Shown here one piece after another: positions 24,467-31,789 of a stretch of 32,997 nucleotides of DNA. Under the pieces are notes generated by a model. It did no database searches, was not told the DNA's origin, and saw only the letters and a program-made list of their open reading frames with translations. A program made the position numbers and the translations under genes. Position 1 is the first letter of the stretch. Each line of letters opens with the position of its first letter. This stretch comes from Alphaproteobacteria bacterium UBA2784 (GTDB lineage: Bacteria > Pseudomonadota > Alphaproteobacteria > Micropepsales > Micropepsaceae): the NCBI GenBank assembly GCA_002352285.1, contig DEIC01000078.1, forward strand, positions 1 to 32,997. The letters are read 5' to 3'.

Positions 24467-24931
24467 ATGACGGAATCCCAGGGACAGGGCACGCGCCCGC
24501 GCGCGGCCTATGCGGGCGATGTTGACCCGCGCACGGCTTTTGATGCGCTTGCCGCAACAAAAGACGCCGTGCTCGTTGACGTGCGCACGGCAGCTGAATG
24601 GAGCTTTGTCGGCATTGCCGATCTTTCAGCCATCGGCAAGGACATCGTGATGGCCGAGTGGCAATCCTTCCCGGCCATGACGCGCAATCCGGCATTTGAA
24701 AGCGACGTTGCGGCGGCTCTCAAGGCGCGCGGCGCCAGCGCCCAGTCGCCGGTTTATTTCCTGTGCCGCTCTGGCGCGCGCAGCCGCGCTGCTGCCATGG
24801 CCATGACGGCGATGGGCTATGCGCGCTGTTTCAATATCACCGGGGGCTTTGAGGGGGACCATGATGAAAAGGGGCACAGGGGGCACGTAAATGGCTGGAA
24901 GGCGCATGGCCTTCCATGGCGTCAGGGTTAG
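24467..24931 (+). CDS. rhodanese-like sulfurtransferase
   Basis: A 154-residue single rhodanese domain. The active-site loop is LCRSGARSRAAAMAM, with the Cys that carries persulfide sulfur. AVLVDVRTAAEWSFVG (about 34-49) is the conserved N-terminal motif, and ITGGFEGDHDEKGHRG is the C-terminal motif. ATG 24467 was chosen because GAGGGGTTGGGGG precedes it and the domain begins soon after. Upstream open sequence shows no family match. The sulfur donor and acceptor are unknown. The gene lies just before dnaA; a rhodanese gene next to dnaA and rpsT is a recurrent alphaproteobacterial arrangement as I recall. Confidence 0.88.
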   Translation: MTESQGQGTRPRAAYAGDVDPRTAFDALAATKDAVLVDVRTAAEWSFVGIADLSAIGKDIVMAEWQSFPAMTRNPAFESDVAAALKARGASAQSPVYFLCRSGARSRAAAMAMTAMGYARCFNITGGFEGDHDEKGHRGHVNGWKAHGLPWRQG

Positions 24932-25039
24932 AGCGGCAAGGCTCATGTGGCGCTGATGGCCTCGCCAGGCGCGCTTCTGGAAAACGAAATCAAAGGCAGC
25001 CGGAAAAGAGCTGCCGCACAAATTCAAGGATGGATGGAC

Positions 25040-26506
25040 ATGGTGGATCGGATGAAGGGCGCGGCAACATCGCCGGGATCAGACAGCAGCAACGGCGAAA
25101 AGCTGAGCGCAGCACGTCTTTGGGATGCCGTGCGCGTGCGCCTGCGCCGCGAAGTGACCGACGCATCGTTCGATTTTTTCATCCGACCGCTCGGCTTTGT
25201 GCGTGAAGCGGGCGAGGACGGCCTGTTGAACCGCGCCACCATCGTTGCGCCCACCGCCTTCATGCGCCGCTATGTCGAAGATCACTACGGCGATGCGCTG
25301 CGCCGTGCGATTGCGCAGATCGAAGCTGAAATCCGCGACATCCGCTTCGTCCATGCAAGCGACGTTTTGCCCGCCGCGCCCGCAGCAGCCGATGCGTCCG
25401 CCATTGAAGCCGAAACCCCTGTGCCAAAGGCAGATGCGGTCTTTGAAGGCCCGCTGCCGGATCACGCGCTCGCCTGCCGCCTGGAGCCGCGCTACACGTT
25501 TGACAGTTTCATCGTCGGCAAGCCCAACGAGATTGCCTATCACGCCGCCCAGCGCGTGGCCGAGGGCGACAGCGCCCAGTTCAATCCGCTCTACATCTAT
25601 GGCGCCTCGGGCCTTGGCAAGACGCATTTGATGCATGCGATCGCCTGGGAAATCCGGAAAAAGCGGCCCACCGCGAATGTGCTCTATCTGACAGCCGAGC
25701 GCTTCATGCACGGCTTCATCCGCGCGCTCCGCCACAAGGACACGATGACCTTCAAGGACCAGTTGCGCGCCGCCGATGTGCTGATGATCGACGACGTGCA
25801 GTTCATCGGCGGCAAGGAATATACGCAGGACGAGTTCTTCCATACATTCAACGCCGTCATCGGCTCCGGCAAGCAGCTCATCTTCTCCGCAGACCGCAGC
25901 CCGCAGGCTCTGGAGGGCATGGAGGAGCGCATCCGCTCGCGCCTCGCCTGGGGCCTCTCGGTTGACATCCACGCAACCGACTTTGAACTGCGCCTTTCGA
26001 TCCTTGCATCCAAGGTTCAGGCGGCAACCAGAGTGTTTGGCGCGCTGGCCGTGCCGCCGCGCGTGCTGGAATTCCTCGCCCAGAAAATCGTCTCGAATGT
26101 GCGCGATCTCGAAGGTGCGCTGAACCGCATCATTGCGCAGGCAACACTCGTCAACCGCCCGCTGTCGGTGGAGATGGCGCAGGAAGTGCTGGCCGACATG
26201 CTGCGCGCACACGACAAGAAGATCACGATCGACGAGATCATGCGCCACACCGCCGACTTTTACGGCATGCGCCTGCCCGACATGACATCCGAGCGCCGCG
26301 CGCGCGCCGTGGCGCGTCCGCGTCAGGTCGCCATGTATCTTGCCAAGCGTCTGACCACGCGCTCCCTGCCCGAGATCGGACGCAAATTCGGTGGCCGTGA
26401 CCACACCACGGTGCTGCATGCCGTGCGCCGGATCGAGAATTTGCGCTCCACCGATTCGACGCTGGATGACGAGATTGTCCGCCTCCAGCGCATGATCGAG
26501 ATGTAA
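25040..26506 (+). CDS. dnaA: chromosomal replication initiator protein DnaA
   Basis: The replication initiator, 488 residues from the chosen start. It has domain I (LWDAVRVRLRREVTDASFDFFIRPL), a short linker, the AAA+ domain with Walker A GASGLGKTH (about 188-196) and Walker B LMIDDVQF, and domain IV with RARAVARPRQVAMYLAKRLT and GGRDHTTVLHAVRRIE, the DnaA-box-reading helix. In-frame starts exist at GTG 24947, ATG 24956, ATG 25034 and ATG 25040. I choose 25040 because AAGGA lies 9 bases before it, and because codons from 24947 to 25030 have much lower third-position GC (about 55 percent) than I would expect of a coding stretch here. A terminator follows the stop. Confidence 0.97.
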   Translation: MVDRMKGAATSPGSDSSNGEKLSAARLWDAVRVRLRREVTDASFDFFIRPLGFVREAGEDGLLNRATIVAPTAFMRRYVEDHYGDALRRAIAQIEAEIRDIRFVHASDVLPAAPAAADASAIEAETPVPKADAVFEGPLPDHALACRLEPRYTFDSFIVGKPNEIAYHAAQRVAEGDSAQFNPLYIYGASGLGKTHLMHAIAWEIRKKRPTANVLYLTAERFMHGFIRALRHKDTMTFKDQLRAADVLMIDDVQFIGGKEYTQDEFFHTFNAVIGSGKQLIFSADRSPQALEGMEERIRSRLAWGLSVDIHATDFELRLSILASKVQAATRVFGALAVPPRVLEFLAQKIVSNVRDLEGALNRIIAQATLVNRPLSVEMAQEVLADMLRAHDKKITIDEIMRHTADFYGMRLPDMTSERRARAVARPRQVAMYLAKRLTTRSLPEIGRKFGGRDHTTVLHAVRRIENLRSTDSTLDDEIVRLQRMIEM

Positions 26507-26559
26507 GCGGCGGCTTGCGCGCCAAATCCGCAGGAAATCCTATATATTTCAATGTGTTG

Positions 26560-26583
26560 AAGGGGGCCCTACCGGCCCCTTTT
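26560..26583 (+). terminator. intrinsic terminator after dnaA
   Basis: GGGGCC (26563-26568) pairs with GGCCCC (26574-26579) around a 5-base loop. The stem extends outward by a G-T wobble and A-T pairs into the TTTT tail (26580-26583). It lies about 54 bases past the dnaA stop and suggests that dnaN is expressed mainly from its own promoter. Confidence 0.65.
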
Positions 26584-26616
26584 GCGCATCAAAAAGGATG
26601 CGTGGCACGACAGGCT

Positions 26617-26625
26617 TGCTATAGT
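26617..26625 (+). promoter_or_regulatory. possible dnaN promoter (extended -10)
   Basis: TGC followed by TATAGT (26620-26625) is an extended -10 element, located after the dnaA terminator and about 113 bases before the dnaN ATG. No good -35 box lies upstream, which is usual for this promoter type. The rest of the gap 26507-26737 holds an AT-rich TATATATTT patch at about 26541-26549. Confidence 0.4.
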
Positions 26626-26737
26626 GGCCGGACGCGTTCCAGCGCCCTGTTTTCATTCAGTTTTCCCCGCTGGCACGGTGCCCCAAACGGGCCGGGACGC
26701 CCCCGGTTCACTTCCAACTTTCGCGATGCCGCTGGCC

Positions 26738-27865
26738 ATGAAGATCACGCTTGAGCGCAGTGCCCTTTTGAAAGCCCTCAATCATGTGCAGAGCGTGGTT
26801 GAGCGCCGCAACACGATCCCCATTCTCTCCAACGTGCTTTTGCACGCCGAGAAAAAGCGCGTGACTTTCACCGCCACCGATCTCGACATCGAGATTGTGG
26901 AGGAGGCCGCCGCCGAAGTGATCCGCCCCGGCGCCACCACCGCGCCCGCGCACATGCTCTACGACATCGCCCGCAAGCTGCCGGATGGCGCGCAGGTGCA
27001 GATCGAACTGGTGGCGGGCGATGGCCGCGTCACGGTTTCGGCGGGCCGTTCGCGCTTCCAGCTGGGCGCGCTGCCGCGTGAAGATTTTCCGGCGATGAAC
27101 GCAGGCGCCCTGCCGCACAAATTCAACATGGCCGTCTCCGACCTTGCGCGCATCATCGACAAGACGCGCTTTGCCATCTCGACGGAAGAGACGCGCTATT
27201 ACCTGAATGGCATCTATGTGCACGCGCACAAGGCCAAGGAGGGCACGCTGTTGCGCGCGGTTGCGACCGACGGCCATCGCCTTGCGCGCATCGAACTGCC
27301 TGCGCCCAAGGGCGCGGAGGCCATGCCGGGCATCATCATTCCGCGCAAGACGGTCACGGAATTGCGCAAGCTGCTTGATACGGCGGGTGAGAGCGTGGAA
27401 GTCGGCGTTTCTGACACCAAGATCCGCTTTGCAGCGGCGGGCTTTACGCTCACCTCCAAGCTGATCGACGGCACCTTCCCCGACTATCAGCGCGTCATTC
27501 CAACCGGCAACGACAAAGCCCTGTCGCTTTCCTGCGCCGAGTTCAAGGATGCGGTGGACCGCGTTTCAACCGTGGCGTCAGAACGCTCGCGCGCGGTCAA
27601 GATGACGGTGGACAAGGAGCGCGTCACCCTCAACGTCGTCAATCCCGAGCAGGGCAGCGCCACCGAAGAAGTCATCGCCGACTACAAGGGTGACAGCTTC
27701 GAGATCGGTTTCAACGCCCGCTATCTGATGGACATCGCCGCCGAGCTGGACGGCTCGGAGGCGCATTTCCTTTTTGCCGATGCAGGCTCACCCACCATCG
27801 TGCGTGATGCGGGTGAGGGGGCCGATGCCGCCACCCTCTATGTCATCATGCCGATGCGGGTTTAA
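26738..27865 (+). CDS. dnaN: DNA polymerase III beta sliding clamp
   Basis: A 375-residue clamp subunit that dimerises around DNA and tethers the replicative polymerase. The start MKITLERSALLKALNHVQSVVERRNTIPILSNVLL is typical of alphaproteobacterial DnaN. Three repeated clamp folds fill the length. The C-terminus TLYVIMPMRV is the conserved end that lines the partner-binding pocket. ATG 26738 was preferred to ATG 26726, which adds only MPLA. The stop is followed after 9 bases by recF. Confidence 0.97.
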   Translation: MKITLERSALLKALNHVQSVVERRNTIPILSNVLLHAEKKRVTFTATDLDIEIVEEAAAEVIRPGATTAPAHMLYDIARKLPDGAQVQIELVAGDGRVTVSAGRSRFQLGALPREDFPAMNAGALPHKFNMAVSDLARIIDKTRFAISTEETRYYLNGIYVHAHKAKEGTLLRAVATDGHRLARIELPAPKGAEAMPGIIIPRKTVTELRKLLDTAGESVEVGVSDTKIRFAAAGFTLTSKLIDGTFPDYQRVIPTGNDKALSLSCAEFKDAVDRVSTVASERSRAVKMTVDKERVTLNVVNPEQGSATEEVIADYKGDSFEIGFNARYLMDIAAELDGSEAHFLFADAGSPTIVRDAGEGADAATLYVIMPMRV

Positions 27866-27874
27866 GGAGACTTG

Positions 27875-29053
27875 ATGCAGGCCGCCCGGCCCATGGATGC
27901 GCAAATTCCCGCTCCGGCGTCGGCCCCGCGCGCCTATGCGCTGACGCGCCTGTCGCTGTCGAATTACCGCTCCTATGTCGGCATTGCGCTGGAATGCGAT
28001 GCGCGCCCCGTGGTGCTGGCAGGCGAGAATGGCGCAGGCAAAACCAACGTGCTCGAGGCGATCTCGTGGCTGTCGCCCGGACGCGGCCTGCGTGGCGTGC
28101 CGTTTGTGGAGGCCTGCCGTGAAGAGCCCGGCGCTGCACCCGCAGCCTGGGCCGTAGCGGCGACGCTTCTGGGGCCCGATGGCGCCTTTGAAGCGGGCAC
28201 CGGCATTTCGGCCAATAGCGAGGGCGAGACGCCGCGCCGACTGGTGCGGATCAATCACGCACCCGCCTCCGGCCCCTCGGCGCTGACTGAAATCTTCAGC
28301 GTGTTGTGGCTGACGCCAGCGATGGATCGCCTCTTCATCGAGGGCGCATCGGGCCGCCGCAAATTCCTTGACCGCATCGCCATGGGCTTTGAGCCGGGTC
28401 ATGCGCAAGCCTGCGCCGCCTATGAGCGCGCCACGCGCGAACGCCTGCGTCTGTTGCGCGACGGGCGTGGCGATCCGCGCTGGCTGGATGGGCTGGAGGC
28501 GGAAATGGCGCGCCACGGCGCCGCCATGATCCGCAACCGCCTGCATGCCGTCATGCGCCTGATGTCGGCAATGGAAGAGGAAACTTCCGGCTTTCCCGCC
28601 GCCATCATTGCCCTTGCAGGCGAGGCCGAGACGCTTTTTGCCGCTGATCCCGCTTCCGCCTGTGAGGCGATTGCCGCCCGGCTCGCAAGAAGCCGCCGGC
28701 TGGATGAAGCTGCTGGCCGCACGCTGTTCGGGCCCCATCGCGCCGATCTTGATGTGCGGCATGCACGCCGCAACCGCGAGGCGGCCTCATGCTCTACCGG
28801 CGAGCAGAAGGCGCTGCTCATCAGCCTCATCCTTGCCGCTGCGCGCGCGCAAAGCGGCCGTGCCGTGCCCGTGCTGCTGCTGGACGAAGTTGCAGCCCAT
28901 CTCGACGAGACGCGCCGCATGGCCCTTTTCGATGCCATCACCGCACTGGGCGCACAGGCGTGGATGACAGGCACCGACATGACCATGTTCGAGCCCATGG
29001 ATTCGCGCGCACAGAAATTCCGTGTCGGCAACGGCGCCATCATTCCGCATTGA
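27875..29053 (+). CDS. recF: DNA replication and repair protein RecF
   Basis: A 392-residue SMC-like ATPase that helps load RecA at gaps. Walker A is AGENGAGKTNVLEAI (Lys56), the ABC-type signature is CSTGEQKALLISL, and Walker B is VLLLDEVAAHLDETRR. It begins with LSLSNYRSYVGIALE after a short N-terminal extension. ATG 27875 has AAGGAG five bases upstream; a TTG three bases earlier is too close. dnaN ends 9 bases before, so recF is in the dnaN operon. gyrB follows after 25 bases. Confidence 0.96.
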   Translation: MQAARPMDAQIPAPASAPRAYALTRLSLSNYRSYVGIALECDARPVVLAGENGAGKTNVLEAISWLSPGRGLRGVPFVEACREEPGAAPAAWAVAATLLGPDGAFEAGTGISANSEGETPRRLVRINHAPASGPSALTEIFSVLWLTPAMDRLFIEGASGRRKFLDRIAMGFEPGHAQACAAYERATRERLRLLRDGRGDPRWLDGLEAEMARHGAAMIRNRLHAVMRLMSAMEEETSGFPAAIIALAGEAETLFAADPASACEAIAARLARSRRLDEAAGRTLFGPHRADLDVRHARRNREAASCSTGEQKALLISLILAAARAQSGRAVPVLLLDEVAAHLDETRRMALFDAITALGAQAWMTGTDMTMFEPMDSRAQKFRVGNGAIIPH

Positions 29054-29078
29054 GTTCCAGATAGAGAGATTTGCCACC

Positions 29079-31517
29079 TTGGCCCAGTCAAACGCCAGCA
29101 AAGTCGATGATTACGGCGCGGATGCCATCAAGGTCCTGAAGGGCCTTGATGCGGTGCGCAAGCGCCCCGGCATGTATATCGGCGATACCGATGACGGTTC
29201 GGGCCTGCATCACATGGTCTATGAGGTGGTGGACAACGCCATTGACGAGGCGCTGGCGGGCCATTGCGACCATGTCGAAGTGATCCTCAATCCAGATGGC
29301 TCGGTCACCGTGCGCGACAATGGCCGCGGCATTCCCGTGGGCATCCACGAGCAGGAGGGGATTTCGGCCGCCGAAGTCATCATGACCCAGCTTCATGCCG
29401 GCGGAAAATTCGACCAGAACTCCTATAAGGTCTCGGGCGGCCTGCACGGCGTGGGCGTCTCTGTCGTCAACGCCCTGTCCGAGCGGCTTGACCTGCGCAT
29501 CTGGCGTGACGGCAAGGAGCACTTTGTGCGCTTCCGTCACGGTGAAAGCGAAGCGCCGCTGAAAGTCGTTGGCAATGCGCCGCTGGTGGACGGCAAGCCC
29601 CAGCGCGGCACCGAAGTCACCTTCCTTGCTTCGCCCGCCACTTTCACCAAAACCGAATACAGCTTTGCAACGCTGGAGCACCGGCTGCGCGAACTCGCCT
29701 TCCTCAATTCCGGCGTTTACATCACGCTGACCGATCTGCGCGGCGTGGAGCGCAAGGACGTCAACCTCAAATATGAGGGCGGCCTCAAGGAATTCGTGCG
29801 CTATCTCGACCGCACAAAAACGCCGCTGATCAGCGAACCGGTGATGTTCTCGGCCGAGCGCGACAATATCGGCGTGGAAGTCGCGCTCTGGTGGAACGAC
29901 AGCTATCACGAGTCGATGTCCTGCTTCACCAACAACATTCCGCAGCGCGATGGCGGCACGCATCTGGCAGGTTTCCGCGCGGCGCTGACGCGCGTCGTCA
30001 ACGCCTATGCAAACGAGAGCGGTATCGCGAAAAAGGAAAAAATCACGCTGACCGGCGATGATGCGCGCGAGGGGCTGACCTGCGTGCTCTCGGTCAAAGT
30101 GCCCGATCCCAAATTCTCGTCGCAGACGAAAGACAAACTCGTCTCGTCGGAAGTGCGGCCCGCGGTCGAAAGCTATGTCGGCGAAAGTCTGGCCGCCTGG
30201 TTCGAGGAGCATCCCGCCGACGCCAAGGCGATTGTCGCCAAGGTGGTGGAGGCCGCCGCCGCCCGCGAGGCCGCCCGCAAGGCGCGCGAACTGACGCGGC
30301 GCAAGGGTGCACTCGACGGCATGTCGCTGCCCGGCAAGCTGGCCGACTGCCAGGAGCGTGATCCCGCCAAATGTGAACTCTTTCTGGTTGAGGGCGATTC
30401 AGCCGGCGGCTCTGCCAAGCAGGGGCGCAACCGCGCCAATCAGGCCGTGCTGCCTTTGCGCGGCAAGATTTTGAACGTTGAGCGTGCGCGCTTCGACAAG
30501 ATGCTCGCCTCCAACGAAATCGCAACGCTGATTACGGCGCTGGGCACCGGCATCGGGCGCGATGACTTTTCCATCGATAAACTGCGCTATCACAAGGTCA
30601 TCATCATGACCGACGCCGACGTCGATGGCGCGCATATCCGCACTTTGCTGCTCACCTTCTTCTATCGCCAGATGCCGGATCTGGTGGAGCGCGGCCATCT
30701 CTTCATCGCCCAGCCGCCGCTTTACAAAGTAACGCGCGGCAAGTCAGAGCGTTATCTGAAAGATGCGCGCGAGTACGAGGACTATCTGACATCCGAAGGC
30801 GCCAGCGGCGCTGTCTTCACGCTGCATTCCGGCGAGCAGGTGGCAGGCGCCGATCTCGCCGCCCTGATCGACAAGGCGCGCGTTGCCAAGTCGGCGCTGG
30901 ATGCATTGCCGCCGCGCTATCCGCGCTTTGTCATTGAACAGGCAGCGATTGCGGGTGCCCTCAATCCCGAAATCCTGTCGGACGCGGGCCATGCAGCCCA
31001 AAGCGCCTCCTACATTGCCAGACGCCTCGATACGCTTTCGGCAGAAACCGAGCGTGGCTGGGCGGGCGCTGCAACCGATGACGGCGGCCTCTCCTTTACG
31101 CGCGAAGTGCGCGGCGTGCGCGAGACTGTGGTGATTGATGGCGCGCTGATATCTTCGACCGACGCGCGCAAGCTCGACCGCCTCGCGCCTGATCTGCAGG
31201 CGGCTTACCTCAAGGCCGGCAAGCTGACCCGCGGTGGCGAAAGCGTGGACGTGCGCTCACCCAGCCAGCTCCTCGATGCCATCATGGCCTGGGGCCAGAA
31301 GGGCGTGACCATCCAGCGTTACAAGGGTCTGGGGGAAATGAACCCTGACCAGCTGTGGGAAACGACGCTGGACCCCAATGTCCGCTCGCTGCTGCAGGTC
31401 AAGGTCGATCACGCCGATACGGCCGATGACATGTTCGCCAAGCTGATGGGCGACGTGGTGGAGCCGCGCCGCGACTTCATCCAGACCAACGCGCTCAACG
31501 CCGCGATTGACGCGTAG
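29079..31517 (+). CDS. gyrB: DNA gyrase subunit B
   Basis: An 812-residue ATPase subunit of DNA gyrase, which introduces negative supercoils. It has the GHKL ATPase site with Glu49 in YEVVDNAIDEALAG and GGLHGVGVSVVNALS, the TOPRIM motif EGDSAGGSAKQGRNR starting near 438, ending metal ligands in TDADVDGAHIRTLL, and the C-terminal QRYKGLGEMNPDQLWETT. The start appears to be TTG 29079: the alphaproteobacterial GyrB N-terminus (YGADAIKVLKGLDAVRKRPGMYIG) begins about 12 residues later, and there is no in-frame ATG before MYIG. The only upstream start, GTG 29022, lies inside recF. Confidence 0.97.
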   Translation: MAQSNASKVDDYGADAIKVLKGLDAVRKRPGMYIGDTDDGSGLHHMVYEVVDNAIDEALAGHCDHVEVILNPDGSVTVRDNGRGIPVGIHEQEGISAAEVIMTQLHAGGKFDQNSYKVSGGLHGVGVSVVNALSERLDLRIWRDGKEHFVRFRHGESEAPLKVVGNAPLVDGKPQRGTEVTFLASPATFTKTEYSFATLEHRLRELAFLNSGVYITLTDLRGVERKDVNLKYEGGLKEFVRYLDRTKTPLISEPVMFSAERDNIGVEVALWWNDSYHESMSCFTNNIPQRDGGTHLAGFRAALTRVVNAYANESGIAKKEKITLTGDDAREGLTCVLSVKVPDPKFSSQTKDKLVSSEVRPAVESYVGESLAAWFEEHPADAKAIVAKVVEAAAAREAARKARELTRRKGALDGMSLPGKLADCQERDPAKCELFLVEGDSAGGSAKQGRNRANQAVLPLRGKILNVERARFDKMLASNEIATLITALGTGIGRDDFSIDKLRYHKVIIMTDADVDGAHIRTLLLTFFYRQMPDLVERGHLFIAQPPLYKVTRGKSERYLKDAREYEDYLTSEGASGAVFTLHSGEQVAGADLAALIDKARVAKSALDALPPRYPRFVIEQAAIAGALNPEILSDAGHAAQSASYIARRLDTLSAETERGWAGAATDDGGLSFTREVRGVRETVVIDGALISSTDARKLDRLAPDLQAAYLKAGKLTRGGESVDVRSPSQLLDAIMAWGQKGVTIQRYKGLGEMNPDQLWETTLDPNVRSLLQVKVDHADTADDMFAKLMGDVVEPRRDFIQTNALNAAIDA

Positions 31518-31540
31518 GATTCGATGTCACCTTCTCTTGC

Positions 31541-31688
31541 GCCTCCCCTTCGGGGGAGGCCAGCGATGCTCTTGCATCGCGGGTGGGGGGCACCATTGAT
31601 GAACTCAGTACAGCGTCCCGCAACCCCACCGGACTTGCGTTCGCTACGCTCACGCAAATCCCGCCTCCCCTTTAAGAAAAGGGGAGGC
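31541..31688. repeat. multi-hairpin palindromic element between gyrB and the PBP gene
   Basis: 148 bases made of four stem-loops. H1: GCCTCCCC/GGGGAGGC (31541-31560), closed by a TTCG tetraloop. H2: GCGATGC/GCATCGC (31563-31580), 4-base loop. H3: TTGCGT/ACGCAA (31635-31657). H4: GCCTCCCCTTT/AAAGGGGAGGC (31663-31688), 4-base loop. In addition GGTGGGG (31582-31588) can pair with CCCCACC (31624-31630). The H1 and H4 arms share GCCTCCCC, so the outer arms can pair across the whole element. No T run follows either strong stem. It looks like a REP/MITE-type intergenic palindrome; copy number cannot be seen from one window. Confidence 0.75.
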
Positions 31689-31692
31689 CCAA

Positions 31693-31703
31693 GAATCTGA
31701 CTC
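31693..31703. promoter_or_regulatory. two adjacent GANTC sites (CcrM-type methylation targets)
   Basis: GAATC (31693-31697) and GACTC (31699-31703) are separated by one base, upstream of the PBP gene. A third site, GATTC, lies at 31518-31522 just after the gyrB stop. GANTC is methylated by CcrM in most Alphaproteobacteria, and its state controls GcrA/CtrA-regulated promoters. The sites are seen; the function is inferred. Confidence 0.5.
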
Positions 31704-31715
31704 CCACACTTCAAG

Positions 31716-31731
31716 TTAATCACCCATTAAC
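31716..31731 (+). promoter_or_regulatory. CtrA-type binding site TTAA-N7-TTAAC
   Basis: TTAA (31716-31719), seven bases, then TTAAC (31727-31731) match the full CtrA consensus exactly. The site is also a perfect inverted repeat, GTTAAT/ATTAAC. It lies 59 bases upstream of the PBP ATG. No other full match was noticed in the window. No clear -10 box was found downstream at standard spacing. Confidence 0.6.
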
Positions 31732-31789
31732 CGCAATGGCGTTTGGTGGGGGGTGAGTTCCGGCTTCCCCCTTATTGCCGCGCCCTTTC

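Noticed and set aside
25079..26419. 446-codon reverse frame inside dnaA
   Set aside because: Antisense to conserved DnaA motifs with no domain of its own; a by-product of high GC.
26507..26737. Possible oriC between dnaA and dnaN
   Set aside because: No TTATNCACA-type box; the AT-rich patch is short, and the gap is explained by a terminator and promoter.
31541..31688. H1 or H4 as classic intrinsic terminators
   Set aside because: Neither stem is followed by a T run on either strand; they are better described as parts of a palindromic element.
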